50,939 bases of DNA from Chromera velia. Its lineage: Eukaryota; Sar; Chromeraceae. Both the position numbers and the translations under genes were made by a program. This document shows, in pieces, positions 13,197-24,042 of the stretch. The stretch lies in the NCBI GenBank assembly GCA_018398765.1, contig JAHBMJ010000334.1, positions 1 through 50,939 on the forward strand. The letters are read 5' to 3'. A model generated the notes under the pieces. It was given only the letters and a program-made list of their open reading frames with translations, searched no databases and was not told where the DNA came from. Every line of letters begins with the position of its first letter. Position 1 is the first letter of the stretch.

Positions 13197-13659
13197 CGCG
13201 CGCATGTGTACAAATACAACTGAACGGGCTCAGGAGTCGCCCTCGCCACAAAGTAGATCTGGAAAGAGGCGGAGGAGCTGTGCGACACTGCACGCAAACC
13301 CGTTCGTGTGTTGTTTTTAGTCGCAGGAGAGGTAGTCAGAGGATTCTGCAATGATTTTTGTGTCTCTATCTCACTCTGCGTCCTGATATCTTTCTGGCGT
13401 GCAGGGTGTTACTAAAAATGGAGGGTGGTTACGCCTTTACGCAGGTCAGATCAAAAAGAGTGAAATTTGCACTTTCCAGCTTGATCTATTGATTGACTGA
13501 AGCAAAGAGCGCAAGATTTTCTGCTCTTTTGTTTCTGTTGTCAGAGCTTCATGCGATTCACACAAAGAAGTGTTTTTCAAATCTTCTTCACTTCGCCTTC
13601 AGGTTTTTGGGGAAGCTGCGCTCATTTTTCTCCAATACGCGTTTGTCTTCAAAAATTAA
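8981..13659 (+). CDS. Mitochondrial carrier family (SLC25-type) protein
   Basis: Exons supported by phase and motifs: first exon from ATG 8981 (3' end unresolved, about 9200-9235), 9468-9800, 10011-10314, 10843-10968 (repeated at 11681-11806), 12186-12575, 13405-13444, 13603-13659. Three carrier signatures are seen: APLDRLK in the first exon, YPLDVVYTR near 9690 and YPLDTIR near 12557-12575, with FWWGFG and SLYRGFPLSL on the matching even helices. Carriers move metabolites across the mitochondrial inner membrane; the substrate cannot be told. The second signature has Tyr where Lys/Arg is usual. A long charged/Ser-rich insert, about 190 residues, separates helices 4 and 5. The last two exons give RVLLKMEGGYAFTQ and VFGEAALIFLQYAFVFKN-stop, so repeat three is short; the 3' end is provisional. 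An 837-bp duplicated block inside is probably an assembly error. Confidence 0.75.
9909..9972. repeat. (TG)n and (GA)n microsatellites in carrier intron
   Basis: A TG run of about 18 units, a short interruption, then GA, lying between the carrier exons 9468-9800 and 10011-10314. Confidence 0.9.
10392..10473. repeat. CA/GA microsatellite in carrier intron
   Basis: ACGCGCGC, then a CA run to about 10443, then a GA run to about 10472, downstream of the exon ending at 10314. A short GACA run precedes it at 10318-10340. Confidence 0.9.
10553..10610. repeat. 29-bp perfect tandem duplication
   Basis: The unit beginning AGTACTCAGATTATC occurs twice head to tail (10553-10581 and 10582-10610). Each copy ends in a pyrimidine-rich CTCGCAG acceptor-like end. 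Confidence 0.9.
10753..12427. repeat. 837-bp identical direct duplication joined by one N
   Basis: Bases 10753-11589 recur at 11591-12427 at an offset of 838, with no difference that I can see. The two blocks abut across a single N at 11590. Both copies contain the carrier exon 10843-10968 and the start of the next exon. The first copy stops exactly at the N. This is the signature of two contig ends that overlap but were not merged. Confidence 0.9.
13133..13204. repeat. (GT)n/(GC)n microsatellite
   Basis: A GT run followed by a CG run in the intron upstream of the carrier exon 13405-13444. Confidence 0.9.
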
Positions 13660-15398
13660 TTTTCCCCCTCCAACACTTTTTTAATTCTTCACACTAAGAT
13701 TGTCTGGTGGATTTTTTGTCTCCGCTTGCTTGCGGTCTAGTGCAGGTGTCGGCATCAATCTTTTGAAAACACTACCGGAATGCTTCATCCTGTGCGCCCT
13801 CTATTACACGATCAAAACAGAGATTGCACCCTGAGCTGGACCCTGAGACTGCAAACAAACCAGAACTGCAAGTATGTGCTTTCACAGGTTTTTGTTGTCC
13901 TTGAAATTGTGTTGTGAGCCCTAGTGCGAGCCCCAGTCGAGGCCCCAGTACGTGTCAAACATGCAAATTTATATGGTTTCATGCAATCATCCACCCCATC
14001 ATCTAGCCCATCATCCAGTGACATCCACCCAGTCATTCATATTCTGCGTCATAATATGATTCAAGTTGTAAGAAGAGAACCTATATCCTCAAGCTGCATT
14101 GCCGCTGCAAGTTTAAGTAATTTGGATAAGTAATTCAATTAAAGTAATTTAGAGTAGTTTAGCCTAGTAATTTAAAGTAATTAATTTAGACTATAATTTA
14201 GAGTAATTTAAAGTAATCTAGAATAGAAAACTAAAGTAATTTGGAAAGCTGAATTCTAGGCTAAATTACTATAATTTTGGTTAAACTTTAGAGGTTAATT
14301 TCTTTTGAACCACAACTTCCGGTCTATAAAGAGTTTAACGTACGTCCAAACTTACATGCAGTGCTTATACCTCTTATATAATTGGATCGAACTCTCTTTA
14401 AGATGAGAAGATCATCCTAGAGATCATCGCGGTCGAAAGATACAAGCGCCACTTCATTTGTGCTGACGGAACTAGGCTCTGCACTCCATTAAAAAAAAAA
14501 AAATTCCGATATCAATCTTTTTTTTTTTTTATCTACTCAAAAATATATGGTTTTAAATGCAACATCGGGGTTGAATTAGTGACCAGATTTGATTTGATAG
14601 GATTTGATTTGATTTGATTTGAGCTTCAAGCTCAAATCTGACTAGATTTGAAGTAGATTTGAGGTTGAAGTCTAGAGGTCACTCTCGACAGCACTGAAGA
14701 TGACATGGCACAGTCGACACCACTATAGTAAATCCTAGGAAGCCCTAGAGACAAGAAAATCACTAAAAACTAGACTAAAAGCTAAATTAAGACTCTCAAA
14801 ATTAATGAGCTATTGTCAAAGCTAAGAGCTTACATAAATTTTTATCTTACATCTAGGAACCGGTAAAATAAAAAAATAGTCTTCTTTCTATAAGAACAAG
14901 GGTCTATATCGTCAAGAAAAATGTTTGACACGCTGTTGTGTGGATAGGGACAGAGGAAAGAAAGAGAGACCTCGATGGGGGGGAGAATACACTCACTACT
15001 TATGCGGTGGAACTGCTGAGAAGTCTCCTTCCTGTCAGCACAACGGCCCGTCTCGCCAAGGAAAAATATCTGACACGCTGTTGTGTAGATGGGGAAAAAC
15101 GTCTACAAGCGGTCTTGTCTTCCATACAGCTTTTGTCCGCTTCCAGAAGCGTTCTTTCGTGTTCTTTTCTGCTTGTAGAGTAAGACTTTTCTGCTGTGAA
15201 AAGACTTCGATTGTGCAAAGAATGATATTGGAGCAGGTGGAACCTACAGCAACCTTGCCACATTCCATCCGGTTTGGAATACAGACAAAAGTATATATGA
15301 ACTTCAAAACTCTGCTTGAGGTTCTACCTTAACTATCGACGAGCTTGGCCATGAACTTTCTTCTTCTTCCCATTGATCAAAGTCTATAGGAGCCAAAG
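13660..15398. other. AT-rich intergenic DNA
   Basis: Many stops in all frames. It holds a TAATTTAAAGTAATT-type degenerate repeat (about 14110-14250), facing poly-A and poly-T runs (14490-14530), a GATTT repeat and a short direct repeat, GACACGCTGTTGTGT, at about 14927 and 15070. The last of these may be 5' debris of the retroelement that follows. Confidence 0.6.
14581..14680. repeat. (GATTT)n dispersed repeat, copy 1
   Basis: A run of TTTGATTTGA units and a hairpin, GAGCTTCAAGCTC. A related copy in the opposite orientation lies at 22178-22310. Confidence 0.7.
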
Positions 15399-17221
15399 TT
15401 GTTCATAAAGCAGCTGAATATCTTTTCTTACTTTGTGGTGGTATTCGACAAGCAGTCGGTCACCTGTCCCTCGAAAGTTAGCCGCAGGGATCCATTAAGG
15501 GTTTTCGTTACTTACTGGATAGTCCTTCCACAGAACTTTATACCATTTCTTCTTACAGAAAAAGGAAAAAAGCATTGCTGGCGGGGTTTGTCGACTTTTC
15601 GAAAGCTTTCGACACTGTTCCGTGAGTGAAGCTAATAGAGATACTGAGAAGAGAAGGCGTGAGTACGGCTGATGTCTATATGATCTGTACAATGTATAGG
15701 GGGGTTCAAGATAAGGTTGATGGGGATTCTTTGCACTTTCAAGGGGGTATGGGGGTCAAACAAGGGGATGCTCTTTCTCCAATTCTCTTCTTTCTCTATA
15801 TTAACGATCTTCCTCGTGTGTGCTCTGGCAGTAGGACGGGTGCAGTGCATGCAGGTGCTGCTCGTCGGGGGGTACAATCCGATATAGGAATGGAGGTAAG
15901 CGAGGCAGGGCACTCAGATGTGAATATGCAGCCAGAGAGGGTTTGTAAGCCTGAGAGCGAACCTGAACCAGCCTTGTTAGACAATTATGTCATAAGCAGT
16001 TTGGGGTATGCGGACGATTTGTCTTTTTTTGCCCATTCTGTTTCTGACCTCCAGAAGAAATTTTCAGCTCTCGAGAAGTATTGCAGGGAATGGAAGCTGT
16101 CAGTCAATCTGAAAAAAATAAAAATACTCCGTTTCTCTACATCCATCCTGGGTGAAGACTCAGGCAAGGTGTTATACAAAGGAAAGGAAGTAGAGTAAAC
16201 AGCTGAATATAAATATTTAGGGTGTATATTCTTTGAGGGGGGGTACCTCTGTAAAACAATCGAATCATGCATTGCATCTGCCTCCTATGCTCTCGGGGCT
16301 GTTTTCGGGTTGATCGCCAGCATGGGTCCTCTCAGTGTTGATGTATAAATGACCGTCTTCAAAGCATGCTGGTCCCCCATTACATTCTACTGCCTTGAAT
16401 GTCTCCCTATCTGCGAGTCCAATCTCCTAGCAATTGATGTCTTACAGCTCCGCTTTGCACATTGGTCCGGCCGTCTGTATGCACGCAGCCTCCGTCTTCC
16501 CTCTCTTTGTATGTTCGGCCTCCTGCCTGCAAAAGCCCTTCTATGCTCCTGGGTAGCTAACTAGTGGCACTCTCTCTCTCTAACTATTCATACCGTCCCC
16601 GCCGCTATGCCATGTAGTTGGAAGAATAGCAGCTGCCCTGATTTTCTGAAAGCTGTGTCCCACCTGTTTCGGTGAGCTAATCTGGATTTTGTCTGGTCTC
16701 TGGCCATTCAGGAAGCGATGCGTCCACAGCGAAAGGCTCCTGGCACCAGTTCTCTCTTTTTCAAGGGTAGAGTTAGAGGGGCGATAGCGGAGGAACTATA
16801 CACACGTCGAGCAGATGGCACTTCCCATTTTTCCCCTCTTACCAAACTCAGTCCCCTTCAGATCTCTTTCCCCTCCTCTCACCGCATGTTTGTTTTTCTT
16901 TTTTGTGATGAATCTCCCTCTGGTATTTTCTCTTTTACCGCTCTCCCACGATTTGCCTTGTCAGTAGCCGACGACTTTCTTTTTAGTTTTCTACGTATGC
17001 TCTCCAGCAACCCGCGGGGGGCAGGTGATCATACGTTGCCCGTACATTGTAGTGATGACTCGCTTTGTATCCATGAATCATGCATTCGTCGTGTTGATGA
17101 TTTTTTGCATACTAGACTGTCTTCATACAATAAATGGATAGACCAAAGAGATGCTTTGTCCCTCCTGTCCAGCCACCTTATGGCGTCCAGACAGAAGGTA
17201 AAGCAAGGACAAGAACCTTAG
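15399..17221 (+). pseudogene. Decayed non-LTR retrotransposon, reverse transcriptase to 3' end
   Basis: Reverse transcriptase blocks appear in order: FVDFSKAFDTVP at about 15583-15622, GVKQGDALSPILFFLYINDLP-type block at about 15750-15815, YADD at 16007-16018, then the thumb-like KYLGCIF at about 16215. The frame is broken by a TGA at 15623-15625 between DTVP and VKL, a TAA at 16196-16198 and a further stop near 16346, so this copy is dead. Downstream in-frame stretches to the stop at 17219-17221 look like the C-terminal region of the same protein. The DFxKAFD/YADD pattern places it with LINE-type elements; the clade cannot be given. Confidence 0.8.
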
Positions 17222-17631
17222 GAAGATCTAGAGAAGGAACGTGTGCAACATTAACTCAAGCAACACTTTACAGGAGGTTTGGCTCTGTATATATCAGTTT
17301 AAGCGCTAGCGCGATCTAGTATTCCAATCAGGTGCGTTCATTCTATCATGCACAGTTTTTACTCATTCCTCTCTCTCAAACTCTTAGGAGCTCTCTTGAT
17401 CTATGGCAAATGGACATCAGACTCAAACGATGCTATCCGTTGCTCGAGTAACATGTTACATACTTGAATACAAAGGTCAGACTCGATCGATTTCAACAAT
17501 TTTAATCGATGCGCGCGACACGTACGAAACAAAGCGCGGTGGCGGAGCCTGGCGTCGGCATGTGGGCTCATTCAGATATAGCGCATGCGAGGGTCCAGAG
17601 GACAGCGCCACAGGGTAGGACTCCACAGATC
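17150..17631 (+). repeat. Retroelement 3' region, copy 1
   Basis: The last about 70 coding bases of the element and about 410 bases of following non-coding sequence. This segment recurs at 20009-20473 with scattered substitutions and a deletion of about 15 bp, which makes it part of the same mobile family. Confidence 0.75.
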
Positions 17632-20008
17632 CCCCCCCGCCACAGACAAGAAAATCGCGTCCCCGCGATCAGCCAGACACATTCAAGCATGCACAGAAAA
17701 GGAAAAAAAACGAGCAAAAGAACACAATCAACCAGACATAATGCAAACTCATACAACTAATAGAACACTTCAAAGCATGTAGTTGAAGAAATGAAATCTC
17801 GAGCGTCCTCGCACCATGACAGATACAAGGAAGAGCAAATTAAGACAACAGACATCAACGAACGAACGGCCGTGAACGGCAGCCAATCAGACCTATCAGA
17901 GGGAGACGCCTGGCGGTACACCGTCTGGCTCTACGTAGATGCTCGCGTAGAGACGGCTAGCTCCACCAAGGCCCCCATCAACTCCCGTGCTGCGAGGGGG
18001 AGAGGCGATACCCAGAGAACCCAGAGGGCCCCCAAAACACCGGTATCCCCCTGCAGAGAGAAGATGCAGAACGGACACAGAGACATGCATGGGCTGTTCC
18101 CTCGCTTTTTCTTCTTTTCTCATTGAACTAGACATCTCTTTAAAGATTTCTTCTCCTTTTGCTCCTCCTCTACTCATTTTCTCTCCGCCTCTTCCAGTCT
18201 CTTTTTCTTAAATTAAGAAGGAAGCCAGGGATAACCCGAAATGTTTCAAAGCAGCAGAAGGAAGTGAGAAGGAGACAGTGAATGAAAGCGCCCCCTCGTG
18301 TGCTCGTGCTCTCAGCCACATGAGGGGTCTGACTCCCAAGCCACACGCAAAGAAGAGAAGCCGAGAGAGAAGAAAGGTCACTCTTCTAAAAGGAGCTTCA
18401 GAAGTTTCAAATGTGCGGCACATGTGGCGCTCGGCTTGTTATTCTTGCAGTCCACCTCTTTGACGCTCAGCTTTGCAATGAGCTCACCCCCCCTCTAAGT
18501 TCAGTGCAGGGGTGCAAGGGCGGTCACAGGCAGTCGCGGGCATGCGCGGGCATAAGCATATGGCGGTGATAATCAGGCAGTCCTCTGCCCACGTCTCATA
18601 TACAGCTGACGTAGGGGTAGGCGATCGACTTCGAGTTCTCGTTGATAGAAGGGCTTGGCTATCTAGTCGAGCATAAACACATTTTACGCGTGTCAGCGGC
18701 TGCATAAAGGGAGAGAAGGAAAGGACCGGACACATTGCAAACTGCCCCGCTGGTTTCTTTCTATCTCGTCTCTTCTTTCTATCTCGTTTCATCCCTTTGC
18801 TGCTCCTTTCGACACATGAACTCTCAACTTCAGACAAAAGATGCTCCAGTCACACTCAGTCGCTAGTACTTCGCATGCTCTCGGCCAGCCTCGATTCGAT
18901 TCGCCCCCCCACCCCGAAGCAACCCCCCTCTCCCCCTCTTTCCCCCCCTTTCCCTCCCTCTCCCCCCTTCCTCATTGTTCCCCCTTCCCCCCTTTCCCCC
19001 ATGACCCGCTTTGCCCTTCCCGATCCCTATTAAAAATTTTGTCGGCGCCGGCGAGAGATGAGGCGGCAGCTGCCGTGTGCCCTACTCTGTCTCTCAGTAG
19101 GTCTGCCGTGACCCTTCTGCCTCTCTTGCCGTCGAGGGCAGGCTCGATATTATTTTGTACCCCTTCCTTACTTCCCCCTCCTTCCTACTCCAGGCTCGCC
19201 GCATCGGGGTCCCAGAGCAGAAGGCCTTCCCCGGCTGGCACACCGGCCGTCACTGCGTTGTTCTGTGTGGTACGCCACCACCTGTCCCTTCTGTCTGTTT
19301 AACATGCATGCAGAGTCTCACGCACCCGATCGAACCGCCACCCATTGAATGATCTACACGATAGCCAGACAGCCAGAAACGATAAGCTCACTCTTAGAAG
19401 AAAACGGCAGCATTGCAGACACATGGAGAGGCAAAGGGTGTCTTCTTATGTTTGGACGCTGTCGGAGGACCAGTTCAGACAGACCTAGACACGCTGGAAG
19501 TGTTTGCAGGCCACAAAGGTGGTCGGCCTCTCGCAGACAAGCAAGCAACCAACAGCAAAGACAAGTGAAGGTGATCAGCCGACACCCATCTGGAAGACGG
19601 AGACAGTTACAGAATTAAAAGGCATAAGAAAAGTACTCTATTGGCCGTTAAACTTTGAATTGCGATCTGCTTATAGGCGGCGGTCTCAATAAAGTCAAGC
19701 TCCTCAAAAGTCTGAGCAACACCAAGCAACGTCTCCACCATTGGCTTTGGCGACCTCCAACGTCTTCGGGCTTTCCACCCAAGGACAAAGGCAAAGTCCA
19801 GGATCAGACTTAAAAGAGATCTCCGAAAGAGGATTCCAGGCAGCTTAGGATGCAAGGGGACGCTGAATTCCCCTACTCACGGTCTTTGCCTGACCGTGCC
19901 CATATCGTTGCAATCGGCTTTCAACTATTGCGCAAAAGGAAGATCTGATCTCCATCACAGAAGGAAAACGAGAGTCGACACTCATCGAGCTGAGCGGTCA
20001 CCATAATG
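17632..20008. other. Intergenic, no gene assigned
   Basis: No family motif was found on either strand. The region includes a strongly pyrimidine-rich stretch (about 18903-19010). A minus-strand reading at 19855-19607 contains FEELDFIETAAYKQIAIQ and has coding-like character, but no clear splice partner. Confidence 0.5.
18903..19010. repeat. Polypyrimidine tract (C/T-rich)
   Basis: About 110 bases of CCCCCTC/TTTCCCC-type sequence with almost no purines on the plus strand. Such tracts can form triplexes in principle; no function is shown. Confidence 0.8.
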
Positions 20009-20473
20009 CTTTGTCCCTCCTGTCCGGCCACCTTATGGCGTCCAGACAGAAGGTAAAGCGAGGACAAGAACCTTAGGAAGATTTAGAGAAGGAACGTGTG
20101 CAACATTAACTCAAGCAACACTTTACAGGAGGTTTGGCTCTGTATATATCAGTTTAAGCGCTAGTGCGATCTAGTATTCCAATCAGCTACATTCATTCTA
20201 TCATGCACAGTTTCTACTCATTCCTCTCTCTCAGACTCTTAGGAGCTCTCTTGATCTATGGCAAACAGACATCAGACTCAAACGATGCTATCCGTTGCTC
20301 GAGTAACATGTTACATGCTTGAATACGAAGGTCAGACTCGATCGATTTCAACAATTTTGATCGACGCGCACGACACGTACGAAACAAAGCGCGGTAGCGA
20401 AGCCTGGCTCATTCAGATATAGCGCATGCGAGGGTCCAGAGGACGGCGCCACAGGGTAGGACTCCACAGAGAG
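20009..20473 (+). mobile_element. 5'-truncated retroelement copy
   Basis: The sequence is near-identical to 17150-17631, starting abruptly within coding sequence at ATGCTTTGTCCCTCCTGTCC and ending at the same GGTAGGACTCCACAGA point. Truncation at the 5' end is typical of LINE-type integration by target-primed reverse transcription. The flanks differ. DNA after 20473 (to about 20780) ends in a (TAAC)n tail and may belong to the same insertion. Confidence 0.65.
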
Positions 20474-20755
20474 TTCTTTTACAGTCTGGCTGTGATGGAA
20501 TCGACTAGGGAATTGATCGACTCGACTGTTCGCAACCCACCTCTCTCTGGTACTCCGGCCCCTAAACATTTAATTTGCAATGTTGTCCGTGCCTCTTTGC
20601 GATCGCTTCCGGCATGTCTTTTCGATATCTGTCTTCCAGCTATTGATACCGAATAAACGTTTCGATCATCACTTTAGAAAACAACAACAACCATGCATGC
20701 ATGAGCCGCCCGGGAGCTTTAAAAGTTAGCGCTGCAACCAGCGTTAGGCATCCTT

Positions 20756-20779
20756 TAACTAACTAACTAACTAACTAAC
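20756..20779. repeat. (TAAC)n tail
   Basis: Six TAAC units. Simple tails like this often mark the 3' end of a non-LTR element, here possibly the truncated copy upstream. Confidence 0.6.
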
Positions 20780-20987
20780 CTATTATGCCTTTCGTCAAAA
20801 TCTAGGATTTTTTTAACCTCCTACTCGAAGTCTGCTTCTTGGTCCATTTCTACGCTAGCTTCAAACTGCTGCGAGTTGAGCTGAGCCTCTAGGTTGACCG
20901 ATACTCCCTTGGCTCTTAAGTATTAGCAGAGTAGATCAGCGCAGATCGGCCTCCTCTATGCATGCATGCAAAGCCGGTGCTTGGTAG

Positions 20988-21431
20988 TCAAAGCCGGCCA
21001 TCCACCGAATTTGAATTTTCCTGAACGTTCATTATTTTGACCTGTTCGTTCGCCCGCTTCTGCTGTAGTTGATTGGTTTCTTTTTCATATGGCTGGGGAC
21101 TCACAGAGGATGGGATTCTATGTTCCTCTTGGAACCATGATGATGATTTGGGTGGAAGGGCTACTTCCAGCCTGGAGTCTAAAATATAATGTGGTGAGAA
21201 ATGTATATCGGACCACAACAGGTATGAATCCATACGATAAACTCCTTTTACGATGTGGTCCCGAAAGGATTGGAACGTTGCTAATACATACGCGCACAGA
21301 ACATTGATGATCAATTGTTGGCGGGATTCAAAAAGCCGGACCAGGCTTTTGAGCTTATAGTCACTAAATAAATCGAGAAGCAGCCGCTCTAAATGATCCA
21401 ACTGCGTTTGCATGACCCCAGGTGGAAGCAC
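20988..21431 (-). CDS. Possible exon or small protein, 147 aa, unknown
   Basis: An open frame in otherwise stop-rich DNA, with alpha-helix-like sequence (LDHLERLLLDLFSDYKLK). It has no signal peptide, no motif I recognise and no splice-linked neighbour. It could equally be chance or retroelement-derived sequence. Confidence 0.2.
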   Translation of the reverse strand: MLPPGVMQTQLDHLERLLLDLFSDYKLKSLVRLFESRQQLIINVLCAYVLATFQSFRDHIVKGVYRMDSYLLWSDIHFSPHYILDSRLEVALPPKSSSWFQEEHRIPSSVSPQPYEKETNQLQQKRANEQVKIMNVQENSNSVDGRL

Positions 21432-21439
21432 TAGGATAC

Positions 21440-22614
21440 AAATTATGTTGAAACCCCACGGAAAACTAGGTGCCGGCTAAACAAAGAAAAAAGAAAAAAA
21501 ATAAGCGATTTGAGGAGATCTTTTTTTTTTTTTTTTTTTTACTTTTTAACCCTAAACAACACTTAGCAACAGTTGTGAAACACACAAACAACACTTGTAC
21601 AACACTTGAACAACAGTTGGCAAAAAAATGTGATCGGTAAAAAAATGTGTCTGGTTGAATGTTATCATGAATTTAGTCAATCGCCTTCACATGGCGCTGC
21701 TCTCCGTTCAAGGTACGTTACGTACGTTCTTGAGCAGACTATGTGTTGTTTAATTCCAGCCTGAGGCTTGATATACAACTGGAGAACTGATAGAAATCAA
21801 CAGTAAGGCAGTGGACAAAGCAGAGCAGCTCAAAATCAAACTGATTATCGTTTTGGGATGAACGAATCGTGGTATGACTTCCAATGGGTGGCTTTGACCG
21901 AGTGACTTCAAAGTTTATTGATTAACATTTAACATAAAAAATAGTTTAAATAGTAAAACAGTACTATTTAACCATTTAAAATAGTTGAAATAGTCTTTTT
22001 TTTTTTTTTACTATTTTCACTATTTACTATCTAGTGTTAGCTAAAATAATAAAAATAGTTGACTATTTTTAGTATTTTACTAGTGTGCCGGTTCATAGAT
22101 GTAGAGTTATCCTAGAGAGTCATCCTAGGAGTCATCTTAATTTAAGACTTGAGTTATCCTAGAGATTTGAGGTTAAAAGGTCAGATTTTGAAGTAGATTT
22201 GATAGGATTTGATAGACCTTATCATACTAAAGTCTCTCAGGCCTAAGATTTGATTTGAGGTTAAGCCCTACTTCAAATCAAATCAAATCAAATCTGGTCA
22301 GTAGGTTGAACACCCCGTGTAACACTTTTGCAATACTTGAACAACAGTTGTTTGCCTATATTGAATACCATGAGAAAAAAAAAATCATAAAAAAAAACTT
22401 TTTCCCATCTTTTATTTTTTTTAAATGTAGTGCAAAGCCCAATGACGGAACCATCTTTTTCGCACTGGCAACTTGAATTAAAACATAAAAATAATAAAAC
22501 TGAATTAAATGGCCCAGGAAATGATAATAATGCTTTTTTTGTGCTCTCTTCGTTTCTCTCTGGTTTCTTAAAAGTTAACGCCACAATTGTATCCCAAGCT
22601 TAAGTTTTAATACA
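21440..22614. repeat. AT-rich repeat region with direct and inverted repeats
   Basis: ACTTGAACAACAGTTG occurs at about 21605 and again at about 22335. Between them are many AAATAGT/ACTATTT units in both orientations (21930-22085) around a poly-T run. A GATTT repeat lies at 22178-22310. No gene was recognised. Confidence 0.6.
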
Positions 22615-23139
22615 TTACAAACCACTTGATCGCTTTAATAAGTCGCTCGCGGTGCTGACTGGCCTGCCGAGTCCTAGGCCGAGTCGCGCAGATGGACTTG
22701 AATCGTCACCTGATGCTTTCAAGTTGCGACGACTCAATTTGAATACACCCCACCCTACCACAGGCCTCCGCGTGCTCAGCAAGAGTATCTTAGTGGATTG
22801 CACCCACCAGAGCCGCCCTCAAAACAATGCTGGATAATAATGCCAGTATGGCCACGTACATGCACACTCTGTCATCGGCAGCATTTATTTAGGTACTACT
22901 GGAGAGCGGTCAACAGTCACTTTGACGTGTCAATGACTGTCACACGGAAATGGGAGATGCATGAAGAGAAAAAGAAAAAGGAGCGTAGACCCGCACGAAT
23001 CTGCGGTAATCTGTCCGCCAAAGTGAAGCACAGGAAAGGAAACAGAGCGAGAATCCACCCTGAATCGGTCAGCACGTGTGCCGCACTGCAGCTTCCATGC
23101 CCATACTGCTTTGACCCCTCCCCTCGATCCTGGCTGGCT

Positions 23140-23832
23140 CTATACATACCCCCTGACCAGCAGAGGATTGGATCCCACTGCAGGCGCAGAGAGTCGCACA
23201 GAGAGATCGAGGGCACCATCCTCGGCCTGCCTCGCGAGCGAGAACAGCTCCCTGGAGGTACAAAAATTGCACCACCCCATTCCTCCCCCGACAGAGGTCT
23301 TGGAGAAGTCATGTGTCGCCGTCCTGCGCTTGCCTGCCCCCTCCACCACATAGGTGATCTCTCCTGCATAGTCGTCCAGTTTCACCAGGAAAACCGAGGC
23401 GTTTCCGTCTGCAGCAAGGTTGTCTCCCTTAGGGTACACCCAGATGCAGAATTGGAACCCCTGCACGAACGTCCATCCATTCTTATACCTTTGCATGAAC
23501 ATGGACTGCTGGGGGCGCGGCTCAAGCTGCTCAGTCAGGGTACACCCAGATGCAGAATTGGAACCCCTGCACGAACGTCCATCCATTCTTATACCTTTGC
23601 ATGAACATGGACTGCTGGGGGCGCGGCACAAGCTGCTCAGTCATTCATTTATTCATTCACTCATTCATGCGTTCGGCCAGGGCAGAATACCCGTCAGCAT
23701 ACACAAACTCCGGAAAGAGATGGGGAAATGAGCAAAGAGAGAAAAACACGAGAAAGAAATGGGAGGACCAGAAAAACGGAATGACGGACCGCCGTTATTG
23801 CATCCGACGGTAGGTTACATATGCACACGCAG

Positions 23833-23889
<57 letters not shown>

Positions 23890-23927
23890 TCCACACACAC
23901 AGAGAGAGAGAGAGAAAGAGAAAGAGA

Positions 23928-23976
<49 letters not shown>

Positions 23977-24000
23977 AGAGAAGGAGAGAGAGAGAAAGAG

Positions 24001-24042
<42 letters not shown>

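Noticed and set aside
18797-19302. Pro/Ser/Leu-rich frames
   Set aside because: Translations of the polypyrimidine tract.
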